Shown piece by piece: positions 26,758-34,146 of a stretch of DNA of 41,365 nt. This stretch comes from Mycobacterium asiaticum. Its GTDB lineage: Bacteria; Actinomycetota; Actinomycetes; Mycobacteriales; Mycobacteriaceae. The stretch is taken from assembly GCF_001668675.1 (NCBI RefSeq), contig NZ_LZKQ01000122.1, positions 1 to 41,365 on the forward strand, in the 5' to 3' direction. The position numbers were made by a program, and so were the translations under genes. Each line of letters starts with the position of its first letter. Position 1 is the stretch's first letter. A model generated the notes under the pieces. That model had not been told where the DNA came from. It made no database searches and worked only from the letters and a program-made list of their open reading frames with translations.

Positions 26758-27921
26758 CTACAGGAACGAGTTCTCGGCAGCCAGGCCGCGCTCGGGGAAA
26801 GCTCCCAGAGCGAAGGTTTCGGCGTTGCCGAACCCGGTCCCACCGCCGACCGGATCCTCCACGCGCACCAACAGGTCTCGTAACTGGTGGACCTTGCGGG
26901 CGGTCTCTGGCTGATCGCAGTCCGGTACGTGGTAACCCTCCACCCGCAGATCACCGACCCATTGCCCGTACACCCAGTCGTTCCAGCCGTAGTAGCCGGC
27001 GGTGCCGAGGTGAAATCCGGTCGGCCCGGCCGCGGTGATCGTCAAAGGGCGCCTGGTGCCGTCGGTTTCGGTCAACGTGATGGTGCCGTGGGTCAGGCGC
27101 CGGTTGCCGTCGTCAAAGTGCAGGTCCTGTTCGACGTTCGCGAAACGATAGGCGGTGCCGTTGTCGTTCTGCTGTTCCGCCTGGAAACGGGTCGACTCGA
27201 ATCCGTCGCCTTTTTCCTGCTGCAAGAACACGAACAGCGAGTAGGCCGACCCGTCGGCCCGGGTCAGCGTCATCGGGCACCAGGTCATCAACATCTGGTT
27301 GATGCGGCGGCCGCCGCGCGGCAGGCCGGGTATCGGCTTGCCCACCCCGGGACGCAGGCCCCAGGAATGGTCACGGATCGAAATCCACTCGTCGGGCCTG
27401 ACCTCGGTGCGCACGCCGTCGAGCTCGACCCAGCCCGATGCGACGCCAATCTGGTGGTAGCGCAACACATTATGGGTCACCCGGTAGCCGTCGGGGCTGC
27501 GGTCCGGCCAGGGGTCTTCCAGTGCCGCATCGAAGCTGCCACACAGCGTCACGTCAAACGCGATCGGTGCGTGCTCGGTGTTGTCGAGCCTGACGCGGAT
27601 AGCTTTGAGCGGCTCGACGACGCTGTAGTGGATGGGGCCGACGTCGGTGCTCGACGGGTCCAAGGACAGTCGCCGGCCGGCACGGACCGTCCACTGTTCG
27701 GTGCCCCGGCAGACACCCCCGGCCCCGTCGAACACTCCCCTGTTGGTGTACTTGCCGACACCCAGCACCACTTGCAATGAGTTGTCCCGCGCATGCGCGA
27801 TGGTCCAGATCTTCTCCGTCCAGGACGGGTCCGACTGGCTGACCGTCGCGAACGTGTCCACGATCTGATGGGTCAGGGACTCGTCCTCGGGCACCAACCC
27901 GCCGTAGTTGGTCGTCAGCAA
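26758..27921 (-). CDS. Lipocalin-like DUF protein (AttH/hydroxyneurosporene-synthase-like)
   Basis: 387 residues. Beta-rich with conserved-looking WISIRDHSWGLRPG and FHLGTAGYYGWNDWVYGQW, patterns seen in actinobacterial proteins related to the AttH/carotenoid-hydratase lipocalin superfamily; assignment is by resemblance only. No signal peptide. The start is TTG 27921, supported by GAGGAG nine bases upstream; it overlaps the diiron hydrolase gene by seven bases, so the two are coupled. Function unknown; handling of a hydrophobic substrate with the partner is plausible. Confidence 0.78.
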   Translation of the reverse strand: MLTTNYGGLVPEDESLTHQIVDTFATVSQSDPSWTEKIWTIAHARDNSLQVVLGVGKYTNRGVFDGAGGVCRGTEQWTVRAGRRLSLDPSSTDVGPIHYSVVEPLKAIRVRLDNTEHAPIAFDVTLCGSFDAALEDPWPDRSPDGYRVTHNVLRYHQIGVASGWVELDGVRTEVRPDEWISIRDHSWGLRPGVGKPIPGLPRGGRRINQMLMTWCPMTLTRADGSAYSLFVFLQQEKGDGFESTRFQAEQQNDNGTAYRFANVEQDLHFDDGNRRLTHGTITLTETDGTRRPLTITAAGPTGFHLGTAGYYGWNDWVYGQWVGDLRVEGYHVPDCDQPETARKVHQLRDLLVRVEDPVGGGTGFGNAETFALGAFPERGLAAENSFL

Positions 27922-28820
27922 TCCGGGTCACTCCTCATCGGGTCGAAGGTCGTCATGTCGGTGCCGCGGTCGTACTCGGCCATCCAGGTTCCCGCCCATT
28001 CCGGTAACGGCTGGTCGGCTGGATCGTGGTGCGGCGTCTGGGAGATCGCGAGCCCCCAGAGCATCCGCAGCAGCCGCCCGGTGGGCACGGCGTGAAACAC
28101 CGGTTTGGTGGCCGTCCTGCCCAGGCGGTAGCGGAACTCGGTGCGCAACGCGTCTTCCATCACCCGTTCTGCCGACAACGCTCGGTCTCGCAGTGGGATG
28201 TGCTGGTCGAAGGCCTTGGCGACCGTGTTTGCAATGAATCCGGTATGCCGGAAGGTCTGGCGTACCCGTTTGACGCGATACCAGGGGTCAGGCACCAGGT
28301 GCCGGCACAACTTGAGCCCCGAACTGCGGTGCTCGATCTCCTCGACGAAGTGCCACAGCATCAGCGCAGCCACACGCTGATCCCCCCCGCCGAACAGCGA
28401 ATCCCGATGATCGAGAATGACTTTGAACATCGGGGTGAACGTGGCTTCCAGGTTGGCGATGTAGGCGGCGTGAAACTCGACCGGGTGCGCGGCGATCAAC
28501 TGTTGGTAGGACGCCATCGTCTCCTCGTAGCAGCATTCCAACCCGGGATACTGCTCGATCAGCGCCAGCATGTGCTTGCGGTGCGCCGCGGCGTGCTGAG
28601 CCTCCTGCCGCAAAAAGGCATCCGCCTCGGCCGCAACCTCGGGGTCGTCGAGTCGGTCGCCGGCCTCGCGTAACGCCGCGATGATGTATTTCTCGAACGG
28701 CACCGCGATAAAGGTGAAGGCGTTGCAGAAGATCGCGAACCGCGGATTGGCCGGCTGCCACAGGAACGGGACCGTTCGGTCGAACTCAAATGACATTCTT
28801 CGGACGACAAGGTCCGTCAT
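27915..28820 (-). CDS. Predicted metal-dependent (ferritin-like diiron) hydrolase, PF10118-type
   Basis: 301 residues starting MTDLVVRRMSFEF, the usual opening of this family. The helical core carries diiron-type motifs: FLRQEAQHAAAH (ExxH) and FVEEIEHRSSG (ExxH), with further Glu residues in FIAVPFEKY and NLEATF. The family is annotated as predicted metal-dependent hydrolases, but ferritin-like diiron oxygenase chemistry is equally possible. It overlaps the lipocalin-like DUF gene and is divergent from a TetR gene across a dyad matching two others in this block. Confidence 0.85.
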   Translation of the reverse strand: MTDLVVRRMSFEFDRTVPFLWQPANPRFAIFCNAFTFIAVPFEKYIIAALREAGDRLDDPEVAAEADAFLRQEAQHAAAHRKHMLALIEQYPGLECCYEETMASYQQLIAAHPVEFHAAYIANLEATFTPMFKVILDHRDSLFGGGDQRVAALMLWHFVEEIEHRSSGLKLCRHLVPDPWYRVKRVRQTFRHTGFIANTVAKAFDQHIPLRDRALSAERVMEDALRTEFRYRLGRTATKPVFHAVPTGRLLRMLWGLAISQTPHHDPADQPLPEWAGTWMAEYDRGTDMTTFDPMRSDPDC

Positions 28821-28866
28821 CGCCGCGTGCCTTACGTTCAGAGTCAGATTGTCTCAGTTCGCAGTG

Positions 28867-28893
28867 TGACATTCACCGGTATAGATGTAAAGT
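28867..28893. promoter_or_regulatory. Operator dyad and leaderless promoter of TetR gene
   Basis: TGACAT-N12-ATGTAA (28867-28872, 28885-28890) matches the TTACAT-N12-ATGTAA dyads at 30299 and 30332 in 11 of 12 arm bases and in spacing. The right arm overlaps the -10 hexamer TAAAGT (28888-28893), seven bases before the GTG start at 28901. A bound regulator would block its own promoter and lies in the shared region with the diiron hydrolase gene. Confidence 0.72.
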
Positions 28894-28900
28894 ACGTAGG

Positions 28901-29458
28901 GTGTCCACCCGTGTCCCGCCCAGCGCCGAGCTCTCGACGCGCCGACGGATACTGGCCGCCACTTTCGTGGTCCTTGCCCGCAGCGGACGCAAGCGACTGA
29001 TGCTCTCCGAGGTGGCCGCCGAAGCCAACGTGTCCCGGCCCACGCTCTACCGGTACTTCCCGTCCAAGGACGAGTTGCTTGCAGCGTTCGGACTCTACGA
29101 GCAAGACAATTTCGATGCCGGCATCGCCTCGGCCATGGCGGGGCTGCGTGGTCCCGAAAGACTGGACGCTGCCTTGCAATTCGTGGTGGACTTCCAGTAC
29201 ACCTACTCACTGGGCTTCCTTGCCGACACCGAACCCGAACATGTACTCACGCAGATGAAACGGGTGATGCCCGTCCTGCACGAGCGCATCAAGCGCTTGA
29301 TCCCCGGCGACGACTCCGAGCTGGCGGCAGCGACGGTGGTGCGGGTGGCGGTGTGTCACTACCTGGTCGGCGGAACCGACCGCGAGCAGTTTCTAGCTGA
29401 ATTGCGTTATGCCGCAGGCCTCGACCGCCGCACCCTGCGCTCAGCCACCGCCAGCTAG
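28901..29458 (+). CDS. TetR-family regulator of the accessory block
   Basis: 185 residues from GTG 28901 (VSTRVPPSAELSTRRR). The helix-turn-helix is LMLSEVAAEANVSRPTLYRY, followed by FPSKDELLAAF. The start is leaderless after TAAAGT; a longer frame to 28790 is unsupported. Its last 18 bases overlap, tail to tail, the epoxide-hydrolase-like gene. It is predicted to repress itself, the diiron hydrolase-DUF pair, the epoxide-hydrolase-like gene and the APH-like gene through three shared dyads. The inducer is unknown. Confidence 0.88.
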   Translation: MSTRVPPSAELSTRRRILAATFVVLARSGRKRLMLSEVAAEANVSRPTLYRYFPSKDELLAAFGLYEQDNFDAGIASAMAGLRGPERLDAALQFVVDFQYTYSLGFLADTEPEHVLTQMKRVMPVLHERIKRLIPGDDSELAAATVVRVAVCHYLVGGTDREQFLAELRYAAGLDRRTLRSATAS

Positions 29459-30286
29459 CCATCCGCGGATCCGGTCGGCGATCAGATCCGGCTTTTCCAG
29501 GTGCAAGAAATGGCCTGTGCCATCGATCATTTCGAATTTCGATCCCGGCGCGGGCAGGTGCTGGACCGCATCGGCGACCACCTCGGCTCCTAACCCACCG
29601 TCGTCGGAGCCGTGCAGGTACAGGGTCGGGATCGCCGGAGGAACGAATGTGGCCAGCGCCTCCTGCTCCGCGGACGGATCGGCGAACTCGGGGTTGAATG
29701 TCGCGCGATAGGGTGAGATCACCCCGGCGATGGTCTCGGCGGTGACGTGTTCGCGCAGCCACGAAATATCTTCTGTTGCATCGTATCCTGGTGACCAGTC
29801 CGCCCAGAGTTGCTCCCAGAAGCTCGGTTGCAGCAACGCCGTCTCGGCGAGACCGACCAGTTGGATGAACCAGATGTAGAACGAGCGCTTCAACTGGGCG
29901 TAGCTGAACATGGATTCGGCCAGCGCGGCACTCGGTGGCACCGCGAGGGTAACCAGGCGACCGAAGGCGCCCGGGTCTGCCCCCACCGTTCCGTAGGCCG
30001 CATGTGCGCCCCAGTCGTGGCCGATCAGCACCGCGCGATCGTCTCCCCCGTGTTCGCGGTATACCGAAAGGACATGGCGCACATAGGTACCCACGCTAAC
30101 GGGACCGTCCGCCGGCGCGTCGTAGCCCGGCAGCCACGGCGCCACCACCCGGTAGCCGTGCTCGGCGAGCACCGGCCCGAGATGCCGCCAGGTATGCGGA
30201 GTATCGGGGAACCCGTGCACTGCGATGGCCAGGGGTCTGGTGGTGTCACCTATGTCCCCGAAGATCAGGGGCTCCGGTCTAACCAT
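29441..30286 (-). CDS. Alpha/beta hydrolase, epoxide-hydrolase-like
   Basis: 281 residues. The oxyanion motif is HGFPDTPHTW (His24), the nucleophile elbow is LIGHDWGAH with Asp91, and the catalytic His is His259 in GTGHFLH. An Asp nucleophile, not Ser, together with HGFPDT and GHDWG points to an epoxide hydrolase or haloalkane-dehalogenase-like enzyme. AAAGGA eight bases before ATG 30286 serves as the ribosome site and overlaps the operator dyad at 30299-30322. Divergent from the APH-like gene. Confidence 0.9.
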   Translation of the reverse strand: MVRPEPLIFGDIGDTTRPLAIAVHGFPDTPHTWRHLGPVLAEHGYRVVAPWLPGYDAPADGPVSVGTYVRHVLSVYREHGGDDRAVLIGHDWGAHAAYGTVGADPGAFGRLVTLAVPPSAALAESMFSYAQLKRSFYIWFIQLVGLAETALLQPSFWEQLWADWSPGYDATEDISWLREHVTAETIAGVISPYRATFNPEFADPSAEQEALATFVPPAIPTLYLHGSDDGGLGAEVVADAVQHLPAPGSKFEMIDGTGHFLHLEKPDLIADRIRGWLAGGG

Positions 30287-30298
30287 CGAACTCGTCCT

Positions 30299-30322
30299 TT
30301 ACATCGTGGTCGTTTAATGTAA
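30299..30322. promoter_or_regulatory. Operator dyad 1 in epoxide hydrolase/APH promoter region
   Basis: TTACAT-N12-ATGTAA with exact arms (30299-30304, 30317-30322). On the minus strand it covers the candidate -10 TACATT (30321-30316) and the AAAGGA ribosome site of the hydrolase gene. Its centre is 35 bases from that of the next dyad. Confidence 0.72.
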
Positions 30323-30331
30323 GCACACTCT

Positions 30332-30359
30332 ATTTACATCGCATAGGTCCTATGTAAAT
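30332..30359. promoter_or_regulatory. Operator dyad 2, upstream of APH-like gene
   Basis: ATTTACAT-N12-ATGTAAAT, eight-base exact arms (30332-30339, 30352-30359). An offset palindrome CATAGGtCCTATG (30342-30354) lies inside. The dyad ends nine bases before ATG 30368. Confidence 0.74.
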
Positions 30360-30367
30360 GTGTGTCT

Positions 30368-31408
30368 ATGGCCGGACTGTCCCTCGTGCAGCGAGACCTC
30401 GATGCGACCCGCGGCCAGCTCGCGGACTGGTTTCAGCACAAGTTCGGCGCACCGGTTGAAATCGGCGAGCTGCGGCCGGCGAACCGCGCCGCGGGCTGGT
30501 CGAGTGTGAGTTTGTTGTTCAGCGTCGACGGGTCGCGCGAGTTCGTGGTGCGGATCCCGCCAACCGGGGGTGGCATCTACGCCGAATACGACCTTGCCGG
30601 CCAGACGCGTACGCAGCAGTTCCTGCACGAGTATCAGATCGCCACGCCCGCGCCGATCCACTACGAACCGGACCCGTCGTGGCTCGGGTCGAGTTTTCTG
30701 GTGATGCCGCGCATCGCCGGGCACACGCCGTCGGACACGTCGTATGCGACACGCGGATGGCTGCACGGCGCCGGCCCGGAAGTACAGCGTCGTGTGCATG
30801 ACTCCTTCCTGGACACCCTGGTTGCCCTGCAACGCGTCCCGACCGATCAGGCGGCCTGGCTGGAGCGGCCGCAAGGCGTCGGCAACGCCGCAGAACTCGC
30901 GTGGTGGCGCGACTACGTCGAATGGGCCACCGATATGCAGGTTCCCAACCTGATCACCGACGCGTTCGACTGGCTGTATCGCCACCAACCCGAGGACCCG
31001 CCCCGGCTCGCCGTGTGCTGGGGCGACGCGCGACTGTCCAACGCGATCTTCGACGACCAGGGGCAGATCGTCGGGGTGCTGGACTGGGAGCAGGCATGTC
31101 TGTGCCCGGCGGAGACGGACTTCGCCTGGTGGCTGGCCACCCGACGACAGACCATGGAGGTCAACGGGATACAGGCCGATCCCGAGCTCCCGGGCTTCGA
31201 CAGCCGGCAACGGGTCATCGAGCGATTCGAGGAGCGGATCGGCCGGCCGCTGCAGGCGCTGAGGTGGTACGAGATCTTCGCGATGGTGCGGATGGGCTGC
31301 TGCATCCTGCGGGTGCAGTGGCTACTGCGCAGCATGGGCCAGGGCGACCACGGCCTCACCCGCGCGCCGATCATGCCCGCTTGGGCGATCGCGGCGGTCA
31401 GTCCGTAG
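30368..31408 (+). CDS. APH/choline-kinase-like phosphotransferase
   Basis: 346 residues of the aminoglycoside-phosphotransferase fold. The catalytic loop is VCWGDARLSNAIF (Asp220, Asn225), with Trp where classical members have His. The metal-binding Asp239 is in GVLDWEQA. The N-lobe strand is EFVVRIPPTGGG. In mycobacteria such proteins often sit with lipid or steroid degradation genes and may phosphorylate hydroxylated lipids; real aminoglycoside resistance is unlikely. The start is ATG 30368 or GTG 30362. Its end overlaps the next convergent gene by 11 bases. Confidence 0.86.
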   Translation: MAGLSLVQRDLDATRGQLADWFQHKFGAPVEIGELRPANRAAGWSSVSLLFSVDGSREFVVRIPPTGGGIYAEYDLAGQTRTQQFLHEYQIATPAPIHYEPDPSWLGSSFLVMPRIAGHTPSDTSYATRGWLHGAGPEVQRRVHDSFLDTLVALQRVPTDQAAWLERPQGVGNAAELAWWRDYVEWATDMQVPNLITDAFDWLYRHQPEDPPRLAVCWGDARLSNAIFDDQGQIVGVLDWEQACLCPAETDFAWWLATRRQTMEVNGIQADPELPGFDSRQRVIERFEERIGRPLQALRWYEIFAMVRMGCCILRVQWLLRSMGQGDHGLTRAPIMPAWAIAAVSP

Positions 31409-31985
31409 CGGGAAGTTCGTAGATCAGCAGCTCGCGCGGGTAGACCGCCCAATCGGGGGGCTGCGGAATGCGGGCCACGCAAGCGGTATTGGTGGACAAC
31501 CAGACCAGCGCCTTGCGGTATTCCTCCAAGCCTGCGGGGCGGAACGGGTAGTGGTGATACAGCGCGAAAGCCTGCACGTGGGCGTAGAGCGCGGCCTTGC
31601 CGAGCAGCCCGTCGGGCATGTCTTCGAAAACGATGATGCGGCGGTGCGCGACTCGGCGGCATTCGGCGATCAGCCCGACCGGGTCATGGCTGTGGTGTAG
31701 CACCTCACTCAGGATCACGTGATCGAAAGAGCTGTCCGGGAAGGGAATTGTGCGGCCGTCGAATTCGGTGAACGAAATGTCGCTGGCCCGAAAGTCTTTC
31801 ACGTCGATCCCGGTCGGCACCGCGCCGTAAATGTCCCGCAGGTAATGCGAGAGATATCCGGTCCCGCAACCGACGTCGAGAACGGTGTCACCGTCGCCGA
31901 CGTAGTCACCCAGCGCCTCGGCTTGTTCGCGCAGGCGCACCGCGGGCTGCAGGACGTGGTGGAATTCGGTGAAACGACGTCGCAT
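31398..31985 (-). CDS. Class I SAM-dependent methyltransferase (type 11)
   Basis: 195 residues from ATG 31985 (MRRRFTEFHHVLQP). The SAM-binding motif is VLDVGCGTGYLSHYLR, with GIDVKDF as the acidic loop and VILSEVLHHSHDP as motif post-I. The start is set by the minus-strand -10 TACGTT seven bases upstream, giving a leaderless mRNA; the open frame extends to 32102 but enters the transporter gene. The substrate is unknown. Convergent with the APH-like gene and divergent from an MHS transporter. Confidence 0.87.
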   Translation of the reverse strand: MRRRFTEFHHVLQPAVRLREQAEALGDYVGDGDTVLDVGCGTGYLSHYLRDIYGAVPTGIDVKDFRASDISFTEFDGRTIPFPDSSFDHVILSEVLHHSHDPVGLIAECRRVAHRRIIVFEDMPDGLLGKAALYAHVQAFALYHHYPFRPAGLEEYRKALVWLSTNTACVARIPQPPDWAVYPRELLIYELPATD

Positions 31986-31992
31986 CGTCGGC

Positions 31993-32041
31993 AACGTATC
32001 ACGGTCCGGGGCGGTGAGAATGCCGCAACTGTGCCTACACT
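31993..32041. promoter_or_regulatory. Divergent leaderless promoters
   Basis: Minus-strand TACGTT (31998-31993) is seven bases before ATG 31985. Plus-strand TACACT (32036-32041) is five bases before GTG 32047. Neither start has a Shine-Dalgarno sequence. Confidence 0.58.
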
Positions 32042-32046
32042 CGCGC

Positions 32047-33315
32047 GTGGCCAATCCAGTCAGCGTCAAGCGGATCGCGTTCGCGTGCATGGTGGGCACC
32101 ACCGTCGAGTTCTACGACTTCTACATCTACGGCACGGCCGCGGCGTTGGTCTTCCCCCACGTCTTCTTCCCTGAGCTCAGCCCGGCGATGGGTACGGTCG
32201 CCGCCATGGGCACCTTCGCCGCCGCGTTCGTCTCCCGGCCGGTCGGCGGTGCGGTGTTCGGACACTTCGGTGATCGCCTCGGCCGCAAGGCGACCCTGGT
32301 GGCCACCATGCTGATCATGGGTCTGTGCACGGTTGCAGTAGGCCTGACGCCCGGGGCGGCGACGATCGGGATAGCGGCGCCGCTGATCGTGTTGATTCTG
32401 CGGCTGTTGCAAGGGTTCGCCGTCGGCGGCGAGTGGGCCGGGTCGGCTTTGTTGGCAGCCGAATTCGCGCCGGCCCACCGCCGCGGCAGCTTCGGCATGT
32501 TCACGGCGGTGGGTGCTGGCATCGCCACCCTGCTCACCAGCCTGACCTTCCTGATCGTCAATGCCACCGTCGGTGAGAAGAGCGCGGCGTTCCTGAACTG
32601 GGGATGGCGGGTGCCGTTTCTGCTGAGCGGCCTACTGGTCGCCATCGCGTTGTATGTGCGTCTGGTCATCGACGAAACACCGGTCTTCACAAGACAAACG
32701 GTGCGTCCTCGGGTGCCGCTGGCCGAGGTGCTCCGGCAGCAGCCGGCGCGGGTGGCGCTGGCGTCGGGCAGCTTCGTGGCGCTCTACGCGTTCGTGTTCA
32801 TGGCGGGCACGTACCTGACCAGCTACGCGCACAGCCATCTGGGGCTGTCGCGCAATGTCATTTTGTGCGCAGGACTGCTGGGCGGTCTGGCATGGACAGC
32901 GGTTGTCCCGCTGTCGGCCATATTGTGTGACCGGGTCGGCCGTCGCCCGGTGATCCTGTCCGGGTGGGCACTAGGCCTGCCGTGGTCGTTCGTGGTGATT
33001 GGACTGATCGACACCGACCGGCCGGTGTTGTTCGCGGCCGGGATCGTTGGGACGTACAGCATCGCCGCGTTCACCTACGCCCCGATGGCGTCCTTCGTGC
33101 CCGAACTGTTCAGCACGTCGCACCGCTACACCGGCGCCGGGCTGGCGATCAACGTGGCCGGCATTGCGGGTGGGGCGCTGCCGCCGTTGCTTGCCGACCC
33201 GCTCAGCGACCGCTACGGCAGCTGGTCGATTGGGCTGATGTTGGCGGTGCTGGTCGGGGTGAGCCTGCTGTGTACCTACCTGCTGCCCGAGACCCTCGGA
33301 GGAGCGCTCGAGTAG
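32047..33315 (+). CDS. MHS-family MFS transporter
   Basis: 422 residues from GTG 32047 (VANPVSVKRIAFACMVG), chosen because TACACT lies five bases upstream; ATG 32020 is an alternative. About 12 membrane helices. Family marks are TTVEFYDFYIYGTAAAL, PVGGAVFGHFGDRLGRKATL, LRLLQGFAVGGEWAGSAL and the C-terminal SAILCDRVGRRPVIL. It is the second metabolite:H+ symporter in the window and is not a close copy of the one at 4774. The substrate is unknown; a carboxylate or betaine is typical. Confidence 0.9.
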   Translation: MANPVSVKRIAFACMVGTTVEFYDFYIYGTAAALVFPHVFFPELSPAMGTVAAMGTFAAAFVSRPVGGAVFGHFGDRLGRKATLVATMLIMGLCTVAVGLTPGAATIGIAAPLIVLILRLLQGFAVGGEWAGSALLAAEFAPAHRRGSFGMFTAVGAGIATLLTSLTFLIVNATVGEKSAAFLNWGWRVPFLLSGLLVAIALYVRLVIDETPVFTRQTVRPRVPLAEVLRQQPARVALASGSFVALYAFVFMAGTYLTSYAHSHLGLSRNVILCAGLLGGLAWTAVVPLSAILCDRVGRRPVILSGWALGLPWSFVVIGLIDTDRPVLFAAGIVGTYSIAAFTYAPMASFVPELFSTSHRYTGAGLAINVAGIAGGALPPLLADPLSDRYGSWSIGLMLAVLVGVSLLCTYLLPETLGGALE

Positions 33316-33319
33316 CCCT

Positions 33320-33381
33320 CGCGAGCAGACGCGAAGGCACCCGACACGCCGAGCGTGCGGGTGCCTTCGCGTCTGCTCGCG
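33320..33381. terminator. Long GAGCAGACG-type hairpin, copy 5
   Basis: A perfect 24-base-pair stem starting CGCGAGCAGACGCG (33320-33343 with 33358-33381). After one bulged A comes a five-pair inner stem CACGC-cga-GCGTG. It starts five bases after the transporter stop and precedes the convergent potassium channel gene. Confidence 0.8.
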
Positions 33382-33416
33382 CAACCAACGCAACCAACAC
33401 AACCAACACAACCAAC
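33381..33416 (+). repeat. Four tandem 9-base repeats (R)CAACCAAC
   Basis: Four contiguous units: GCAACCAAC twice, then ACAACCAAC twice, immediately after the hairpin and ending three bases before the channel stop codon. It is a small minisatellite-like tract, possibly variable between strains. Confidence 0.85.
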
Positions 33417-33418
33417 AG

Positions 33419-34141
33419 CTAGCGTGCGGGTTCCTGCTGTCGCAGTTGGTCGGCCAGCGCCCGGATCTCGGCGCGCAACTCTTCGATCTGACTGGCCGTC
33501 GCGGCCTGATTCTCGCTGTCGGCGTCCGAGACCCGCTGCACGATCCAGGACGCCAGCGACGCCGTCACCACACCTATCAGGCTGATGCCGCCGATCATCA
33601 GCAGCGCCGCGACCACCCGGCCGGTGACGGTCAGCGGATACAGGTTGCCGTAGCCGACGGTGGTCACCGTGGTGATGGACCACCACACCGCCTTGCCGAA
33701 GGAGTCGATGGTGGCGCCGGGCTGCTCGCGTTCGGCGTCCAGGATCGCCAGCGAGCCCGCGTACACCAACAGGATGACCCCGGAGATCGTGTAGATGAGG
33801 ATCTGACCGCGCACGGCGCGACCGACCGCCTTCTGCAGCACGCCGAGCAGGACCAGCAGCCGCAGCATCCGCAGCGGCCGCATGAACGGCAACGCCACCA
33901 TGATGAGGTCAAACAGGTGCAGCAGAAACCATTCCCGGCGATCGTCGGCCAGGACCAGGCGAGCCACATAGTCGATGACGAAGATGCCCCACGCCAGCCA
34001 GCACAACAGCCACAGCGCACGCGCTTCGAGCCCGTGCGGGCGGCCGAGGATCTGCACCGAATACATGGCGAGGAAGGCGACGGCGACCAGGGCGAGCGGC
34101 CACTCGGTGCGCTGCCTCCACAGTTGTTCCTTGGATTGCAC
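33419..34141 (-). CDS. Voltage-gated-type potassium channel (Kv-like)
   Basis: 240 residues with about six membrane segments. The selectivity filter TVGYG is at 161-165 (WSITTVTTVGYGNLYP). A voltage-sensor-like S4 with regularly spaced arginines is MRPLRMLRLLVLLG (87-100), and S2-S3 contains DYVARL and LFDLIMVALP. The C-terminal tail (ASQIEELRAEIRALADQLRQ) is a coiled coil for tetramer assembly. It likely passes K+ across the plasma membrane. Six bases separate it from the next gene upstream (a haloacid dehalogenase) on the same strand. Confidence 0.92.
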   Translation of the reverse strand: MQSKEQLWRQRTEWPLALVAVAFLAMYSVQILGRPHGLEARALWLLCWLAWGIFVIDYVARLVLADDRREWFLLHLFDLIMVALPFMRPLRMLRLLVLLGVLQKAVGRAVRGQILIYTISGVILLVYAGSLAILDAEREQPGATIDSFGKAVWWSITTVTTVGYGNLYPLTVTGRVVAALLMIGGISLIGVVTASLASWIVQRVSDADSENQAATASQIEELRAEIRALADQLRQQEPAR

Positions 34142-34146
34142 ACGGC

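Noticed and set aside
30368..31408. Aminoglycoside resistance gene
   Set aside because: The APH fold is shared by many small-molecule kinases; Trp replaces His in the catalytic loop and the context is lipid-like, so resistance is not supported.
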